A stretch of DNA of 64,000 nt from Lethocerus indicus (GCA_019843655.1 JACDQD010000002.1:15151154-15215153); one strand, 5' to 3'; shown: positions 15,113-30,303, numbered from the stretch's first letter. Notes: a model not told the origin generated them from the sequence alone. Numbers and translations: made by a program.

Positions 15113-18100
15113 CAGATACCATTTTAGATACCCGTCGCTAATCCTGCCTCTCCCCCCAGCCCCCTACCTCCAGCCCAAGTTCCTTTTTTCAAAGGACCTA
15201 CCATAACCCACGTGATCTAGAAGAACGACCATTTCTAAATTCTGATTGCAGGATGTCGTCCGTCTATTTATTATCGATGTCAGAACGGTGGAAATAACGG
15301 CCCTCATTTATGAAGATAAATGATTTTACAATTTACTGTTTTCTTGTGACACAAATTCGATATCAAATTATCATTTCATATGTATGAGAATATCGTTTTT
15401 TATAATATGATATCTATCATACAATGCAAGATAGATATTTTGTATGTGCAATTCATTCGCTTATTGCATCCCAACAAATGGATTTTTTTGATACGAGTTA
15501 CCCCTATATTGTAAACATTGGTAACTTGAAACGTGTACTGTGAATAGGTAATTAGGAAATATGTATACTTAATTTATAGTTATATTAGTAGGAAATATTT
15601 ATTCGAGTGAACGATCCGCGAGGATATGAACATTTTCAAGCCTATGATTTTTTGTTCTTAATTGGTGAGAGGAAATACCGACCTCTCCCTACTTTTTAAC
15701 GGCGTAGCCGTTATGTTTTGTAATTGTAAACAACCTTTCCCATGTTTTCAGAGAATTTCAACCTTTCAGCGTTTTGGCGTCTTCTTCAGTGGTCCGTCCT
15801 ATATATATTTTAAGGGTGAAGCAATTAATTATAAATATTTTGGTCACTAGGGGACAATGTCTGTGAATCATAGTTCTACTTATCTACTTCGCCTGCAGTA
15901 GAATCACAATGATTTGAACAGCATTTTTTGTTCGAACACAATTTTTATTTTAGACAAATCCTTTATATGTAATAGTTCCGCTTGATTTATGGTTTTTAGA
16001 TTTTCAACATTTGCCATATGTTGAATTATGAAGAGATATTGCTGTTGATCCGAAACAAATAAGCACTTCTTAGTGTAAAATGGCCTGCATTTAGTATTTT
16101 CAGTACAACACTTTTCAACAGTCATCACCAATGATTTTGCAAAAGGTAAGTTCAGCAGTATCTTATGTGCGAAACATGATTATAAAATTATGATAAATTT
16201 AATTGTATTCTAAACTGAACACTGAGTACCCCTCACCATCATAATAAATAACAACTCAATGAATTCTTTTGTAATCATATAGCCAACTTTCACAATTACT
16301 TATGTAGTTACAGAAACCAACTCATATATCATCAAAACGCAATACACACTAACGTTGGTAATTGCATGCTTAAATTACAGCGGTGTCCACTGTGGGGAAG
16401 GGGGGATCTAGGGTAAGGGTTATTTGAACGGAGCGCAGTATGTCGGTTATTTGCTAAAACTCACTCCGGTATATAACGGATTTGTACAACTAATAATGAA
16501 GTGGCAACTGTATATAACGTCATTGTTGATTTTCTATTCTAAGGGCCATGTTTGCTTTAACAACTTGAAAGTGCCGCTGTTCAGAACTGCTTTGATAGAA
16601 ACAGGGGGAGGGGGACCTTACTTTGCTGAGGAACAATGGGCAGTATCGTGTTCTCGGTTATTTGCGGACTGGATTCATTTAAATGATGGTCCATGCGTGT
16701 AATATTATATTACAAGAAGACACACGAGGCGGAGGTTGGTGATTTAACGCTCTCGTTGGATTAATCAACTTCATTATTTTAAATCAACTTCACCTCTTGA
16801 AATCACGCGGAAGTTTATATATTAAGGTTAACGCTGTCTCACCTTGAATTACAGTTTTACAGTTTTAAGTAAAATAGTTATAGCATCCACACTAGCTAAA
16901 AGAAAAATAGATAAATTTATTGGCATCAGATAAGATTACTATGTACGAAAAGTATTATAACATTAAGATTATATTATAGAGAGGACGCACCGAAGGGAGC
17001 TATCGAAATTAGATACCGTCCGTCAAGAATGGAGTCGACCTAGAAGGAAGCGAATGAGGAAAGGATTTTATTACATAACAGTATCTGGGTTTTATGCGGC
17101 GAGGGGAGAATTTGAACTCGACTGATGCCGGTTTTATGGTTCTTTTAATAGCCGAGGCGCTGGACGGGAAAGCCGGCTGGATCCGCCCCGACGAGCACAC
17201 AAGCCCCCACCACCGGGAACCAACTTTGCACCGACAGACTGCCAACTTACACTGTGACAGTAATTTGAAATCGAAACGAGTTCCACTAGAGGCTTATTAA
17301 ATTTTAATCCGCCCTCGAATATTTTCCAGTAGGCTGACTCCATTTAGAGGACTGAGTTTAAAAGTTCAAAAGGATTTGAGGAATCTTCCGCATCGACTCT
17401 AGCGAGCTTAACCAATTAACGCGAGGAATTGCTTTCTTTCTCAAACAAGAAAGGGAACTCCTTCACCCGAATTAAGGCGGGAGGTTTAATATATACTTGT
17501 GAAATTCCAACCGATAATAATTTTCACTTCTAAGGAAACTTTAATTGGCCGAAATGCAAGTGTAAACAGATTTTAGGAAGCGATAACAGAGTCATATCCG
17601 AAAATTATATCAGATTAGAATGATAACGAAACTGGTCCAGAAGAACAACCCGGAGTAAAATATCACTCCCATAAACGGCAGATGGATTCGCTTTATTGCT
17701 TAACCGGGTGCCACTGGTACCTTCTAATTAAGAAACTACTCCCTTCAAAACACCGTCCGAATATTAATTTTTTAATTTATTCAATTGCCACTGAAATTTT
17801 ATATTTCTCCACTATTGATCCTGCTCCCACTATATATCCTGGCTCACAAATATTATTAATCGAGTCATATAATTTATAGACTCATAAAGAATCCCTGAAT
17901 CAACCAATCAAATTTTCAGACCTGAATTAAGAACCTAACTGTGAACAGGCTTCGATCCAATGTAGTGATAAATGGAGAGGAAAATGTTTCGAACTAGCTT
18001 TATGGGCGGGTATCGAGTCCATTTCAGCTCAGAATGTGGAGAGCCGATTTAGAATTCAGGAGGACAATTAAATTATTTTTTGATGCGCAATCATTCTGAA

Positions 18101-21100
18101 CTGAAAAATCATACATAATCGCTCTCGCATCAAGAATCAGCACTTTTTTTGTACGTTAGGTCAAATGTTTGGCATACCTTTAACCGAGTGTAAACTTACG
18201 TTCTTCGGTTATCATTAAGAGTCGGGGTAAAGCGATGCGGCTCTGATGTGCAAAATACGGCATGAATATTTATTAAACATCTGTAATACTGATTTCATTT
18301 AGGGATTCATTATTTCAACCACCCGCCCGGAAATTCTCATATTCATAAGGGGCGGCCATATACAATTCAAACAACCGGCGGAACTCCTTGACATTGCATT
18401 TCGCTCCCAACCGTATTTGCGAGTTTTTCACAATTCCAGAAGTTCCAGAAAAATAACTTCCTCTAGACGCTAAGTCTTTTGTAATTTTAACTTTTAAATT
18501 TATTTCAGCTGCCTGGTATTTCTTGGAAAAGTATTGGAATGTAGGATAGAGTTTTCCTTTTTTTTCAGTTCGTCCACTCGTCCGGTTGGCATCAGTGAAA
18601 GTTTTGCTTTCATACTGCCTGGCGACTGGTACTTAAACACGAATTTCTGAACTAATTTATTTCCTCTTCATCTCGGGCTCAATCTCACCGTTCGCTTGTC
18701 ACCGCGAATTTCGGTTAGGGACACTTTTCCTCGGTTTCGAGCAAAGCACCCTAACCCTGCCCTACGCAGTCTACTGACGGTGGGAACAACCTTACGGGGC
18801 AAAACCTTAATCCACCTGTCCGTTATGCACATTATACAAGTGTAATATTAAAATCATCAGATTCGATCGTATGATAACAATAATCGCATCGTTAATTGAA
18901 TTTTCAGAATGACGAAAGCGAAATCCTTCATTTTCTGGAACGTACTGCGGATAATGTACGGGAATATAATTTCTGCTGATCTATTCGGGTATAGAGAGTG
19001 AACGGTGTGAACGGGTGGTGCTCGCCGGGCGATACAAGGTTTCATTATGAGTCCACAGCGGCGGTAGCCCCAACGGTTCTCATGGCGACCGAGAACGTTA
19101 TCGTGTGTGGTGGGTGATGCACACAACGGCCTCGGGATATTGTACAGTTCCACACGCTCCCTACCTCGTCAAAATTTACCACCACCAGCTAAAGTTATCA
19201 TCGTGGCTTTGGAATTCTTTCATAATTTCTGTTTGACGCCTTGCGGATCAAAACTATTTTTCTCAACCATTGTTGTTTTGTTTTGTTTGCGATTAACGCC
19301 ATTTATCTGATCGGTTCATCGAAGACTCTTGGTAAAAATATTTGCAATACCGGGAGAATGTGTAATCCTTGTTTTCCAAAATGGTGTTTCCGCATTCAGG
19401 TTTAGGGTGATATTATGTAGAAATCCATAATCTTTCATATTTCGGTATTCATTGTTGTATTGTTATCCTAGATTTGTTTAGACGATATCGTATGTTTGGG
19501 TTTTAAAACAGTTCGAAATGCTCATCGCATTAAGTTTCGGTTTACTTCAGGAAATTTCCTGAAGTATATATTTATCGCCTTCGGCTTCAAGTTCATGAAA
19601 AAATTCGGGGTGATGTGATTTCCTGTCAAAAAATAAAAGGACAAAAGGAATCCTTCTACCAGCTCGTTTTTTCATAATTTTTATATGGATGAGTTAATTA
19701 TTTTATATGTATTATTTTTTGTATACTAAAAGAACAAGGTACAAAACTTAAGCCTGAATGAATTATAACCAAACATTTATAACTTTCTTTCAGAAACACC
19801 CGAAGAGTTCCTTAATTTTGAATTCCATACCATAAATACTCACTGCCAAAAGTATTTTGGTTAAAATTTAAGGGTGGAATTGAGATCTAAATTTCTGATT
19901 AAAACCTATATTGAATTAAACCAGAAAGGATAATGCTCGGACAACAGTCGTATTAGGGCTAGTATGATTTTGACATTTTCAAGCTAGAATGTCAACATTA
20001 ATGTCAACGTTGAAACTCGTCTGTACATCAAGTTCTATGTCACATTACTTTCACGTTAATTCTGCTCATTAATTGTCATCTATACCCAAGAATTTATTAT
20101 TTCTTATTATAATTACAGAAACATTCATGCTATACATTCATAATATACACAGATTTATAATTTTGTGCAATATGGCAAACTAGATTACAGAAATTGAAAT
20201 GATGTGTTTTATAAAATTTTGAATAGTTCTGAAGAGAGAACATCCCTTTATCCAATGCTTGAATTACAGTGTGTCCGGGACGTATTCCGACAAGAAAATA
20301 TAGTTAGGGATGTTCTGTCAACTAAGAGTTATGTTCTTGGGGGGTCTGGGAAGCATCTGGAGGGACGGGGCCTAGAGGATCTCCCGAATTTTTTTTACGA
20401 GCTCCCCTTAAAGGTCCCCCTGGCAACAGGCTAAAGAGCATAAGAGAATGATTTAGGGCCCAGATTTGGAACGGCCGGGGGAAATGGAAGGAGAAACGGG
20501 GGCGAGCCAGCTCCAGCCGTCAATGCCGGCCGGAGCCCTATAATAGAATGTCAGGATGGAGCCACCACCCCAAGGAATGGGAATCCCTTCCCCCATCTTA
20601 AATGTGGGTTGGAATCACTACTCGGATGAAAAATTAAAACACTGGGCCGCAACGGAGTGAACCCACCGTTACTCGGAATTATCAGAATGTAATATTTCAA
20701 CGTGACATCTGCAAATTTGAATTTGCAAACAGTGTAGATCGAGATGATTTCTAACTTTCAAACAAAGATCTACGGTAGAGTTATATTCCCTGATAAATTG
20801 ATTTATACAAGAAATTCATGCGTTGAGGTTAATAGGATCTGCACAGTAATATAGGGATTCACGTTTTGATGAGGTGAGGGGGGTATTAACCCGGGCTTCG
20901 CTTTCTAAACCGTTCGTGGGGAAGAAAGCGATGCGGTGAAGAGGGTGGTCATCTGTAAAACGATTGTGATTGGGGTGCGGTCTACTAATAGGGGGTAACT
21001 CTCAGACAAATCGTGGTCCGCAGATTGCCCCCGCCCCCACTGGCACCCCTCTCACGGTTCACTCATTACCCCTCCACACTCTCGGCACTTTCATCACTGC

Positions 21101-24100
21101 CAATCACTCCGTTAGCCTCCCTCACTCGACATTTCCGCTTACTCTTCAGTTCCTACCGCCCGCCCCCTCCCCCACCCTCGCTCCACCCTTTTGTGCTCAA
21201 CTCACCTTGATTTTCGATAAGGCCGGTTATTACTCCCCCAACTCCCGAGAGGCGACCAAGTTCCGAGAACATTTGCTCCAATTTTACGCGAGCCAAAACC
21301 AGACTGTGATAGTTCTGACAGGGTTTTCCACGTCTAGTAGACACGCATAAGTAACACTCCATATTAATGACTGCGTGCTACTGAAAAAAGCACGTAAATT
21401 AACGTTAAATTCACGTACCTAGTGTACATTTGAAGTTACCAGCTTCCAGTCATATAGTCGTTATCTAACATGGGCGTTTACTTCGATATAACAGATATAT
21501 GAACGGTTTATTAGAATCACTCGAGAGAATATAATTTTTTAAATGGATCGAAGAAATATAATTAATTTATAAAGGCTAGTATACTTGGAGAATGATAATA
21601 TACTACTCATTTCATTGACAGTAAACTTCACCAGTCATTAGTGCTCACGGTCGATATGTCCATCTGGTTAAATTAGGAGGAATTATGGGGGAGGAGGCCA
21701 CTTTTCTCATATAAATGAGGAGAGTTCTCATTAGCCTGATGTCGGAAGGTGGGTTTAGACGCAATATTTTCAATTATGACTAACGAGGAATACACCCATC
21801 TCCCCCGTGTCTCTTCCTTGCCCCGTTTTCTCTCCCTTTTCGGCGAGTTCCACCACCATTCTTCGGGGCCAGTGAACTCTGTCCTGCCCGATTAGTCTGT
21901 CCTTTTCGGAACATTGGACCCGGCCGTCCGCGACAATTTACCAACAGTCCGTGTTAAACGCTTTAAACATCCGAGCAGACCAATATTGCGATAGCGGGCA
22001 GGACGGTGATGGCAATTTTTTGCCTAAAAAAATACTTACGTCAATATCAGTTAAATCAAACTATATACTTTTATACTAAAAAATATAACGTTCAATTTAT
22101 TATATATAACGAAGTCGGTACGATTCATTAACCCCGCACAACTAGTTAGGCTGAATGAAAAAAAATCAAATATTTGCTGGAGGTTATTGGTGGTAAGGGA
22201 AGCGGAAGGAGGATGGAGGCCCCCTAATAATGGCGGGTGGACCCTGTTAAGAGGAGCGTTATACTCTGCGCAAACTAGCAATATCCCCAAACCCTGGAGA
22301 CCAACCCGCCTACTCATTACCGCAACTTATTCAGGGGTAAATGACTAGTCGTAGGGGTCGTTCACGGGGCTGTTTATATCGCAACTTTCTCACTTTAAGT
22401 TTATGATATCGGCCAGTGGAAGCCCAGTTTTTAGAATTGCCGGGCATTAGGCTTAACTAATCATGACCGGAGTGAGTTCGTAAATATTTAACTGCGGGGT
22501 CGTACGAAACTGGACACCCTTCCAACAGTTCCAAAAAAATACATGAATTAATTTTTAGAATACAATAGCTTTTCTGGTACAGAATTTTAATGCACAAAAT
22601 AACTGCTGATGTTCATAATGTTTTCTCCAATTTTTCCAAGAAGGCAACTTAGAATAAGCTTCATGAAACATTAACTTTTCTAAGAAATTCATTTGTTACA
22701 ATTCATACTCATAGTATACTGTATAATACTAATTGTTGCCAACAGTATTCGCAACAGGCAGGCTAGATAATCTAGTTTCATTATAATGTTTCCGGTGAAT
22801 ATTGATTGTGATCAGGAAACGAAAATATTGCGAATATTATTTATTAAATGATATTTTATATTATAAAATATTATATTATTTTCCGACATAAAAAATACAT
22901 CATCCGCCTTTAACGGGGGATGGCCCCCTCGCACGGTTATTCTCTCACGCCTCACCGGCCTTATTCTCCCCAACCTCTTGTTCTCTGCGGCACACAAAAT
23001 AACAAACTACAAATAACAAACTTCTCAACTCGACTACACCCCTGTTCTTTCTTCTTCTCTATAAAGTAATTCCGTAAAGTTTTAATATGAAGCTCCGTCT
23101 AGTGGATTTGTTTCTCCGATCGAAATTCTTCGATAAAAAGTGGCCACTAGTTCTTTAATTTGTTTTCTGTAGTAAATTGCAGAGGCATAATAGGAAGTCC
23201 TTTTGTTGTATTTCCATGAGGTCGGTTCCGCATTCCGCATTTTATTAAACAAAATTTAGTCGGAGTTGCGTTTTTGGAGATTACGATAGTCGGGTAAGCG
23301 AACAAGTATTTGGGGAATGAGGAATGAGATAGTTTCTGCAGCAGGTAATGGACCGACGGAAGGTTTTCATCAACTATCTGAATATTTTCTTTTAAAATGG
23401 TTAAACCTGCTTATTTAGCTTCAGCTGCACGTTTAAATAAAATGGCTACTACCGGCCGCGTGACAAATGTTGATAAATGTTTCTCTGACTCGCGACAATG
23501 TAGTTAGTGGAGCCCATTGTAAACTTGGGATTTAATTATTCAATAAAATTGTTATTTCTTAACCGTGTGAGATGTTTAAAACATTTAATACTTCAATGAA
23601 AGGCCCGGAGCGAACCGCTATCATTCTAGCAATAAATAAAAAAATCTTATTTTTTTAGTTTTCTTTTTTACTAGTAAATATAAACACGTCGTAAAATAAA
23701 AATAGTGAAAACCTGTAAATATTTGATCCCGTCGAGTGATAATCAAATTTTTCATTTTAATATTTGATTTTCTTGATTTGAATCTAAGTACCAGTTAGGA
23801 ACAAGTAAGAGTCGGGCCGAAGCATTTATGAGGAGACCCCGAAACCGAAAACATAAGTGATTGTGTATTTGGTGAGGTTGTTGGATACACGTAACCCATG
23901 CGTAGTATGCTCTGTTATTTTTCGCCTCAATTCTTTTTTTTTACTTATAGTTTGATAGCCGTAGTTTTTAATCCATTTCATAAAAAAGTGATAAACCGAT
24001 TTTGAAATATTATAACTCCAACTGAAATATCATTTAACAGGCATTAGACAATGTAAAAAAAAACATGTAACTGAATAGTACCACGCTATTCTTGCGCATT

Positions 24101-27100
24101 ACAGTTAAATTGTATTAGGAATACCACTTTATTTAATGAGGCCCCCGTATTTTCTTACCGCTAGTTTCCCCTTCTCCATCACTTTCTCTCTATTTTCCTT
24201 TATTTTCCGTTTTTTCTTTCACCATCTCTCGTTTTCTATAATTTCCCCTTTTATCATACTCCAGTGTGATTAATAATGGAAGTCTCGGTAATATAAAACA
24301 GGAGCCCATCAGCAATCGTGGATCTTCTTCTAACAGGGCTGCCTCTTTTGAATGAGGGTTGCATGTTTACGAGGCTCCCATTGTCGGCCCTATTGTTGGC
24401 CCCTTTTATCTTTATTCTATTTTACCTTATTGAATTTTTAATTAAAGAAGAGTGTTTTCTTCGTCGCGTTACGTTTTCCCCATTCAGATTTCTTTTCATT
24501 TGAAACGTTCAATCTCCAGTCAACGGCTTTGAATCTCCGTTCAATCGGTTTATAAATGAAAAAGAAATAAAGTATTTTTACTGGAATTTTGGCATCAAAA
24601 TAGCTAACATTGTACAGCTCGTAACCTTTCCGAACATTTGTAGAAGTGAAAGGAGCACGGTGCAGAAATTAGTGGATAAGGAGGAAGATGAATGAGTTCG
24701 TAAGGCAGGTAAGGTGGGGGCGAATGGGCGAAGATATGGGGAGGACTGTGAAAGCCTCAAGTTGGCGTTCATCAATCACTCTAATTCTCAGATTGTCAAT
24801 GACACCGATCCCAGGTCTCTATTAACTAATAGCCCTTCCTACTTTCAAACCGAGATTATTGTCCAACAACCCCCTTGGGCTCACTCCGCCCTGTATACAT
24901 ACCCGGATCCCGTGCTCGATTGAGAATCTCCTATTTTATTCCCCTCTGTTTCTTATCGTCCTAATTAAGAAATCTAATAGTAGAAATTTGGATAATTGAG
25001 TATACTAGTTGACTTTATTGACATACCTACCAAACTGGCCTAACGTGCGGTAATATAAATATGGAAACATTTGGGGCTGAGCTTTGTTCGACGGCAGCTA
25101 TTCTAATATCTATAATCATTTGATGCAAGAATAGGCGAACAAAAATGTTATCGAGATATATACTATATATACTACGGTCTATTTCGTTAGTATTATCAAA
25201 TCCAATGACTAGTACTCGAACAAGTACTTCTGAAGTTTGGATTTGAACAGTCAGTACCAGAATATTATGATCAGAATAATGTCAGGAAAACGACCGGATC
25301 CCCGAATGCTCTCCAACTCAGGATATCTCTCGCAGAAATAAATTCGGATAAGCTTCTGGACCCGTCCGATATTATAACGGAATATTGTCAAGTAATGGGA
25401 TATTGCCTTGTCGTATGGAAGCAGGCAGAAGAGAGGAGGCATTAACGGGCCGCGGAGAAACGGGCTCCTCTGTTTAATATCTTGGCCGTTTGGAAGGCTT
25501 ATCTGAATTTTGGAAGACGGGTGGGGGGTTAGGGATCTAGTGGCAGTTTAATAAAAACGTCATAGCAAGGACCGCGATGAACGGGCCTGAACGGGAGGCT
25601 GAACGATCCCGCCCGCATATATAGGGCATTCTCCAGCTCCGTCAATACTTCCCTTTCCTTTCATCACAATAATCAAGTTCAATAGCTGGATCTTATTAAA
25701 CGCGTTTAAAGTCCAATTTACTGTCCTCATTTTTTAAATACGGTTTAGTACGGTTTCTAATTGCATTAATTAAAATGATATTAGCAGTAATAATTTTATA
25801 ATTATTTCCATTGACATTCCCCACATGACTGTATATATTGACGAAACCACTGGGGTATATTATCATTATAATGTAATATATACAAAAAGTACAATAATAA
25901 CTGTAACTGAACATATGTTTATATAAAAATTCATTGTATTAAACCAACAAGTTTAAAAACTCATTTAAAAACCTACACGTTTTATAAATCAGTTTCCAGA
26001 AGTTTCGAATTGACTTATCACTGTTCTTCATAAATACCCGACAAAGGCCGGATAAACAACTTCCCACAAATCCTGAAAAGTTTTCTATTTTGTTGTCGTC
26101 CTATCTTATAACCTGACATATTGCTGTTCGGCGAAAAAAAAATCACTGGCAGACCGCCATGACCAGATAGAACCGTGCTCCAATATTTTATTCCTTTGAA
26201 GATTAATCGAATATACGATAAAGGGAAACTTTGTGATCCCACGATATTTATTTTTCGCTCGACCCGATATGTATTGCGATTCCATATTAGCGGCTTCAAA
26301 AAAATTAACGCTAATGAACGTATTCCCAGTACTGAATTCGGAGAGCCTGAAAAAAAGTACAAAAAACCGGTAAATTAGTATCACGTGACCCAGATTGGTC
26401 CTTATTGATTAAATGATTTTCCCGAATTTATATTTACTTTTATATTTTAAAACGAAATAAGAAAAACATTTTTATGTACCATATTTTGGGCGTAACCCCT
26501 TTTTCAGATGTATAGAATTAAAAGAATGGGAGTTAAACCGGGAAAAAAATAAGAATATGTGGAAGGTAAGGACTAGAAACTATCGTTTTATTACGAACAT
26601 AATAATACGCATCATGTTAAGGAGTTATTACAGAGATTATTAAGAACTTATTAAGCATTCATTCATTCTCTTAGTGATTTAAGTAGTTTCATTTACAAGA
26701 CAAAACTTGTTTCATAAAATGTATTTTATAAATATATTTATAATAATAATAGAAGTAATGAAATGAATCACGCATCAATGCAATCATAGTTTAGTTAATA
26801 ATATCTTTTAAATGCATTTTAAAATAATATTTAGATAATGAATATTATATTACTTAAAGTTATTTAAATGTTATTGAATGTCATTTATTCTGTAGAGTGT
26901 TTAATCAACACACACCTGTAAACAGACGATCCATGTGGTTAGTTGGAAAAGAGGAACGGAGATATTCGTTTAAAAACGTTTATGTCTTGACACACAATAT
27001 AAAATATCAGATGGATAAAATAATATTGAACCGTTCTAATTAATTATTATCATATTTAATAATTTAAATTGTAAGGATTACGAAATGGCCGAGTGGTATG

Positions 27101-30100
27101 CCAGGACAATGATTTATTGCGTGTACGTTGTTCACCTTCCGGTTGTAAATCAGTGCTGTATTATATATGATCCAACTCGGATTCAAGTACTAATATATAC
27201 TTGCCGTCATGCGGTCATTTAAATATATAGATAAAAGAAAAATTGCGAGATCAAAAAAAGAATGAAAAAAGGGAGCTCTAGAAAAAACAACCTGTTACGT
27301 CCTGAAACGAAACAATTCTTGCAAACGTTGATTAGCAAGTTCGGAACTATAGAGTTGAACGTCTATAATTTTTGAGAGAATTAATTTCAAACAATATTGG
27401 CCTACCCAAATATTAATACTGTACTGTCCAAATATCGGTGTTTCCGCATACTAAAAGCCGATAAATATTAGGTTTGGCTCGGTCTGAAACAACCATTAGG
27501 GAGTTCATTTAGGCGGGGCTTTAGTCAACACATCTATTGTTTGGGTCCTCTTCAAGAAACAAGTGCGCCGCGGCCGGCTCTCCAGGGCCCCCGGGGCCTG
27601 ATTAAAAAAATACAACACTTCAAACTTTTAATTAGTTCTGTTTTCATTAGCGGGTGCCATCGGCACTTTCATAGCGAGTGGTAGGGAGGGGGGCACTCCG
27701 CGGCTACTTTAAATGAGCCTTCACAGTGAAGGTGGATTAGAATATTCCTGTCTTTTTGACCGTCCGTCTAATGGAATTACTGAGCTACATTTGCAATGTA
27801 ATTCGTGCCAATTATAGTATTTTGTCATCTCATTGGGGTTATTTGAGAAGATGTTATTTTAATAATAACCCTTATTTTACAAGCAACGGGCAACCTTTGC
27901 CCTTTCATGTTACTTAGTTGCCTCCCATTAATTCGGATATGCAGGAATAAGTTAATAGTTTAATGGCACGACCTAATTTTGAAAGATAAAGTACAATGAA
28001 CGTGTATATAATGTGGTTATTTAAATGATTAACAGCTAATACCCAATGAGAAGGAGAGATAATTAATATTTAGATTGCCATGTTTAGTTTTTCTTTCGCA
28101 ATATTCAAAGAAATTTTATAGATCTTAAGAATTTAATAAATTTATAATTAAATAGAAATATAACGTGAAAAGAGATGTACACCAAATATGAGGACCTATT
28201 GAATTCTACGCTTTGGTTACAGCGCCGCCTCCAAGAACTTGGAAGTTTTTCGTGAAAAGGAATTTTATAACTCGTCCTCTTCATGCCTTTCATGGAGCCC
28301 GGCACTTTGAGCCTTTGTTAGTTTCAGTCTTTGGACTGACAAGTTGGATGGGACAATTAAGACAGCAATTTACGTCGATTTATAATCCTTTGAATAAATT
28401 ATGTTTGAAGTAGGGCTGTACGAGTCCAGTAGAAATTTTACTTGAGGTGTCTTAATAACATGCACGCCAATTTGTATAAAGTGCCAAATATTTTATTGTT
28501 GACTGTGACTCAATTCTTGTAAATAATTTAAATTGGATTCCAGATTTCTAGAACAAATGTTTCCGAAATCAGATTTCAAATTATTATTATTTAATTTCCA
28601 GTAAGATCTCGTAAACATGTGTAACTGTCTCAAATTCTTTACATATTGAAGGGCACATGGGCGAGTTCGAGTAGAAATGTTTTTTCTTACCCCACTGGAG
28701 CTCTCTTTCCGACGTTTCGGAATTTTATCTGATCTGTCTTAATGGTAATTTTTAAGAGTTAGTTCAATTTTGTTATTGTCTCCCTTCACAATTGGTTACG
28801 CTAAACGGAAATATTAGCCTATTTTTGAAACTGTGGTGAATGTAAATCAGATATTGTAATTTCGTAGTAATTGTGCTACGAACGAGCGAACAGGGCCGTT
28901 GATCTGAATTTTATTTGTGTGGCTGGTTGTCCTGGCGGTGTGTTTCTTCTATTTCTCGAACCCTGCTGATGGAACCAGTAAGAGTACCGAAATGTCGTAA
29001 CAGATCACATGGCGGGTGGCACAAGTGGGGAAGGGAATAACTAAACTCGCCCAAGTTTTCACGAAGAATAACTGACAGATAGTGGTTTATACCTTCCTGG
29101 TTCTCCCTCCAGTATTACGCGATCTTACTGGAAGTAATGACAGTAATGTAATCATATGGGAATATCTCAGATTTAAATTAGTTTCAAAAGTTGCCGGTAG
29201 ATCGAGTAAAGATCGCTTCTAGTAGTTTTTCTTGTATGCACTGTCCGATTTCTACGTTCATTTATTTAATGTATTTAGTAAATGATGTTAATGAAAACAG
29301 TTTCAAAAACAAATGTATGAATAATTCATTTCCCGCATTGAAATATACTGAACATAAATAGAACAGCGACATGTTGTACATTGAATGTCAACTGACATTC
29401 CCATTCGGAACTCATCCGAAAATTGAGAAATATGATATATACCCTTTCCGCCAGTATAGTTGCTTATTCTTTGTTGAAAGTTATATGAAGGAAATTGCGA
29501 GGACAACAATAAAACGAAACCATTTGCAAAATGAAACCGAATAAAAGTGGAATGTATATTACATTTTCAACGTGTATATAATGTTGTAGAATTACACGTT
29601 ATTTTCAATAAAGTAAAAATTGAGGGATACTGAATTTTGCCAGGAACCGGCTTTCAACCAACTGGGATCAGCAAATACTTAGCCTATAAGAAATTTTAAA
29701 ATTGACAGATAAAATTATTTCTAAGCCGAGTGAGACTGGAAAGCTATCATACTTTGAATACAATTCTGAAAAAATAGTGCAGATGGACTATTTTGAGCGA
29801 CCAAGGTGTCCGCCCGGGTTGGTACACGAAGGGGAATTATAGGAGAGCCGCGGGTAAGGCACGTAGACACGGGGCTTCACACGTGTTCTAACGGTACGTG
29901 TCACTTCCCCATGTACCGATGAGCCATTTATTGAACGGCTAAATGTAGTCTCCCTGTGACTACCGGCTACCGATATTAATCCTCTCCTAAATACCAGCAC
30001 TGATTGTGTCCACTACCTTATACACTTTACGATATAAATAGCAAGATTCGAGTTTAGAAACTAATCTTATCACATTTTTTTCAAATTCAGATTAAAACGA

Positions 30101-30113
30101 TTTAACAATTAAT
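15113..30113. other. 15-kb non-coding desert with GC-rich islets
   Basis: No gene could be supported. GC-richer islets lie at about 17000-17260, 18550-18800, 18970-19180, 20330-20620, 20880-21350, 21780-22010, 22170-22380, 24660-24920, 25270-25650, 27530-27760 and 29780-30000. Frames of up to 126 codons (for example 20970-21350 on the plus strand) arise from stop-poor C-rich DNA and have no splice sites or family resemblance. The alternation of AT-rich spacer with short GC-rich blocks resembles the regulatory surroundings, or a long intron, of a developmental gene; this is inference. Confidence 0.35.
25618..25648 (+). promoter_or_regulatory. Weak TATA/initiator candidate
   Basis: CATATATAGGGC (TATATA at 25618-25623) follows a GC-rich block, and TCAATAC lies about 26 bp further on. 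The spacing fits a core promoter, but the initiator is poor and no coding exon follows. Confidence 0.2.
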
Positions 30114-30125
30114 GTTAATTTTATA

Positions 30126-30291
30126 GTTTAACACGCCTGTTTTGTGGTCTGCGAGGGGTTGGAATACCGTGGTACTGTGACAATCCAAAGTACCAATAGT
30201 GACTAACACCGCTACTGAACATGGCGAGTAGCCGAAACCGGTCTACCAAAAGACTAAACAGCGAGAGGACTCAGAAACACAGCAAAACTAC
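30126..30291 (+). mobile_element. Foldback-family element, internally deleted copy
   Basis: A 166 bp insertion starts GTTTAACACGCCTG, matches the right end of the 13.3 kb copy in inverse orientation (28 bp TCCAACCCCTCGCAGACCAC... on the opposite strand), and ends ...AAAACTACG like the other end of that copy. Within it, 30199-30267 matches the inner arm (GACTAACACCGCTACTGAAC, then AGCCGAAACCGGTCTA). One inverted arm and the central hairpin are missing. GTTAATTTTATA flanks it at 30114-30125 and 30292-30303, an 11-12 bp target-site duplication. It contains no ORF of its own. Confidence 0.75.
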
Positions 30292-30303
30292 GTTAATTTT
30301 ATA

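Noticed and set aside
15725..15800. Possible repeat (TTTCAGCGTTTTGGCGTCTT) related to the foldback family
   Set aside because: It shares only a loose CGTTT/TCTTCAGTGG pattern; no second copy with enough identity was found in the window.
20970..21350. 126-codon plus-strand ORF, Pro/Leu/Thr-rich
   Set aside because: C-rich low-complexity translation with no splice donor, signal peptide or recognisable domain.
27081..27165. tRNA-like string (ATGGCCGAGTGGTATGCC) suggesting a Ser/Leu tRNA
   Set aside because: The D-arm resemblance is not followed by a matching anticodon arm, T-arm GTTCGAATCC or acceptor stem.
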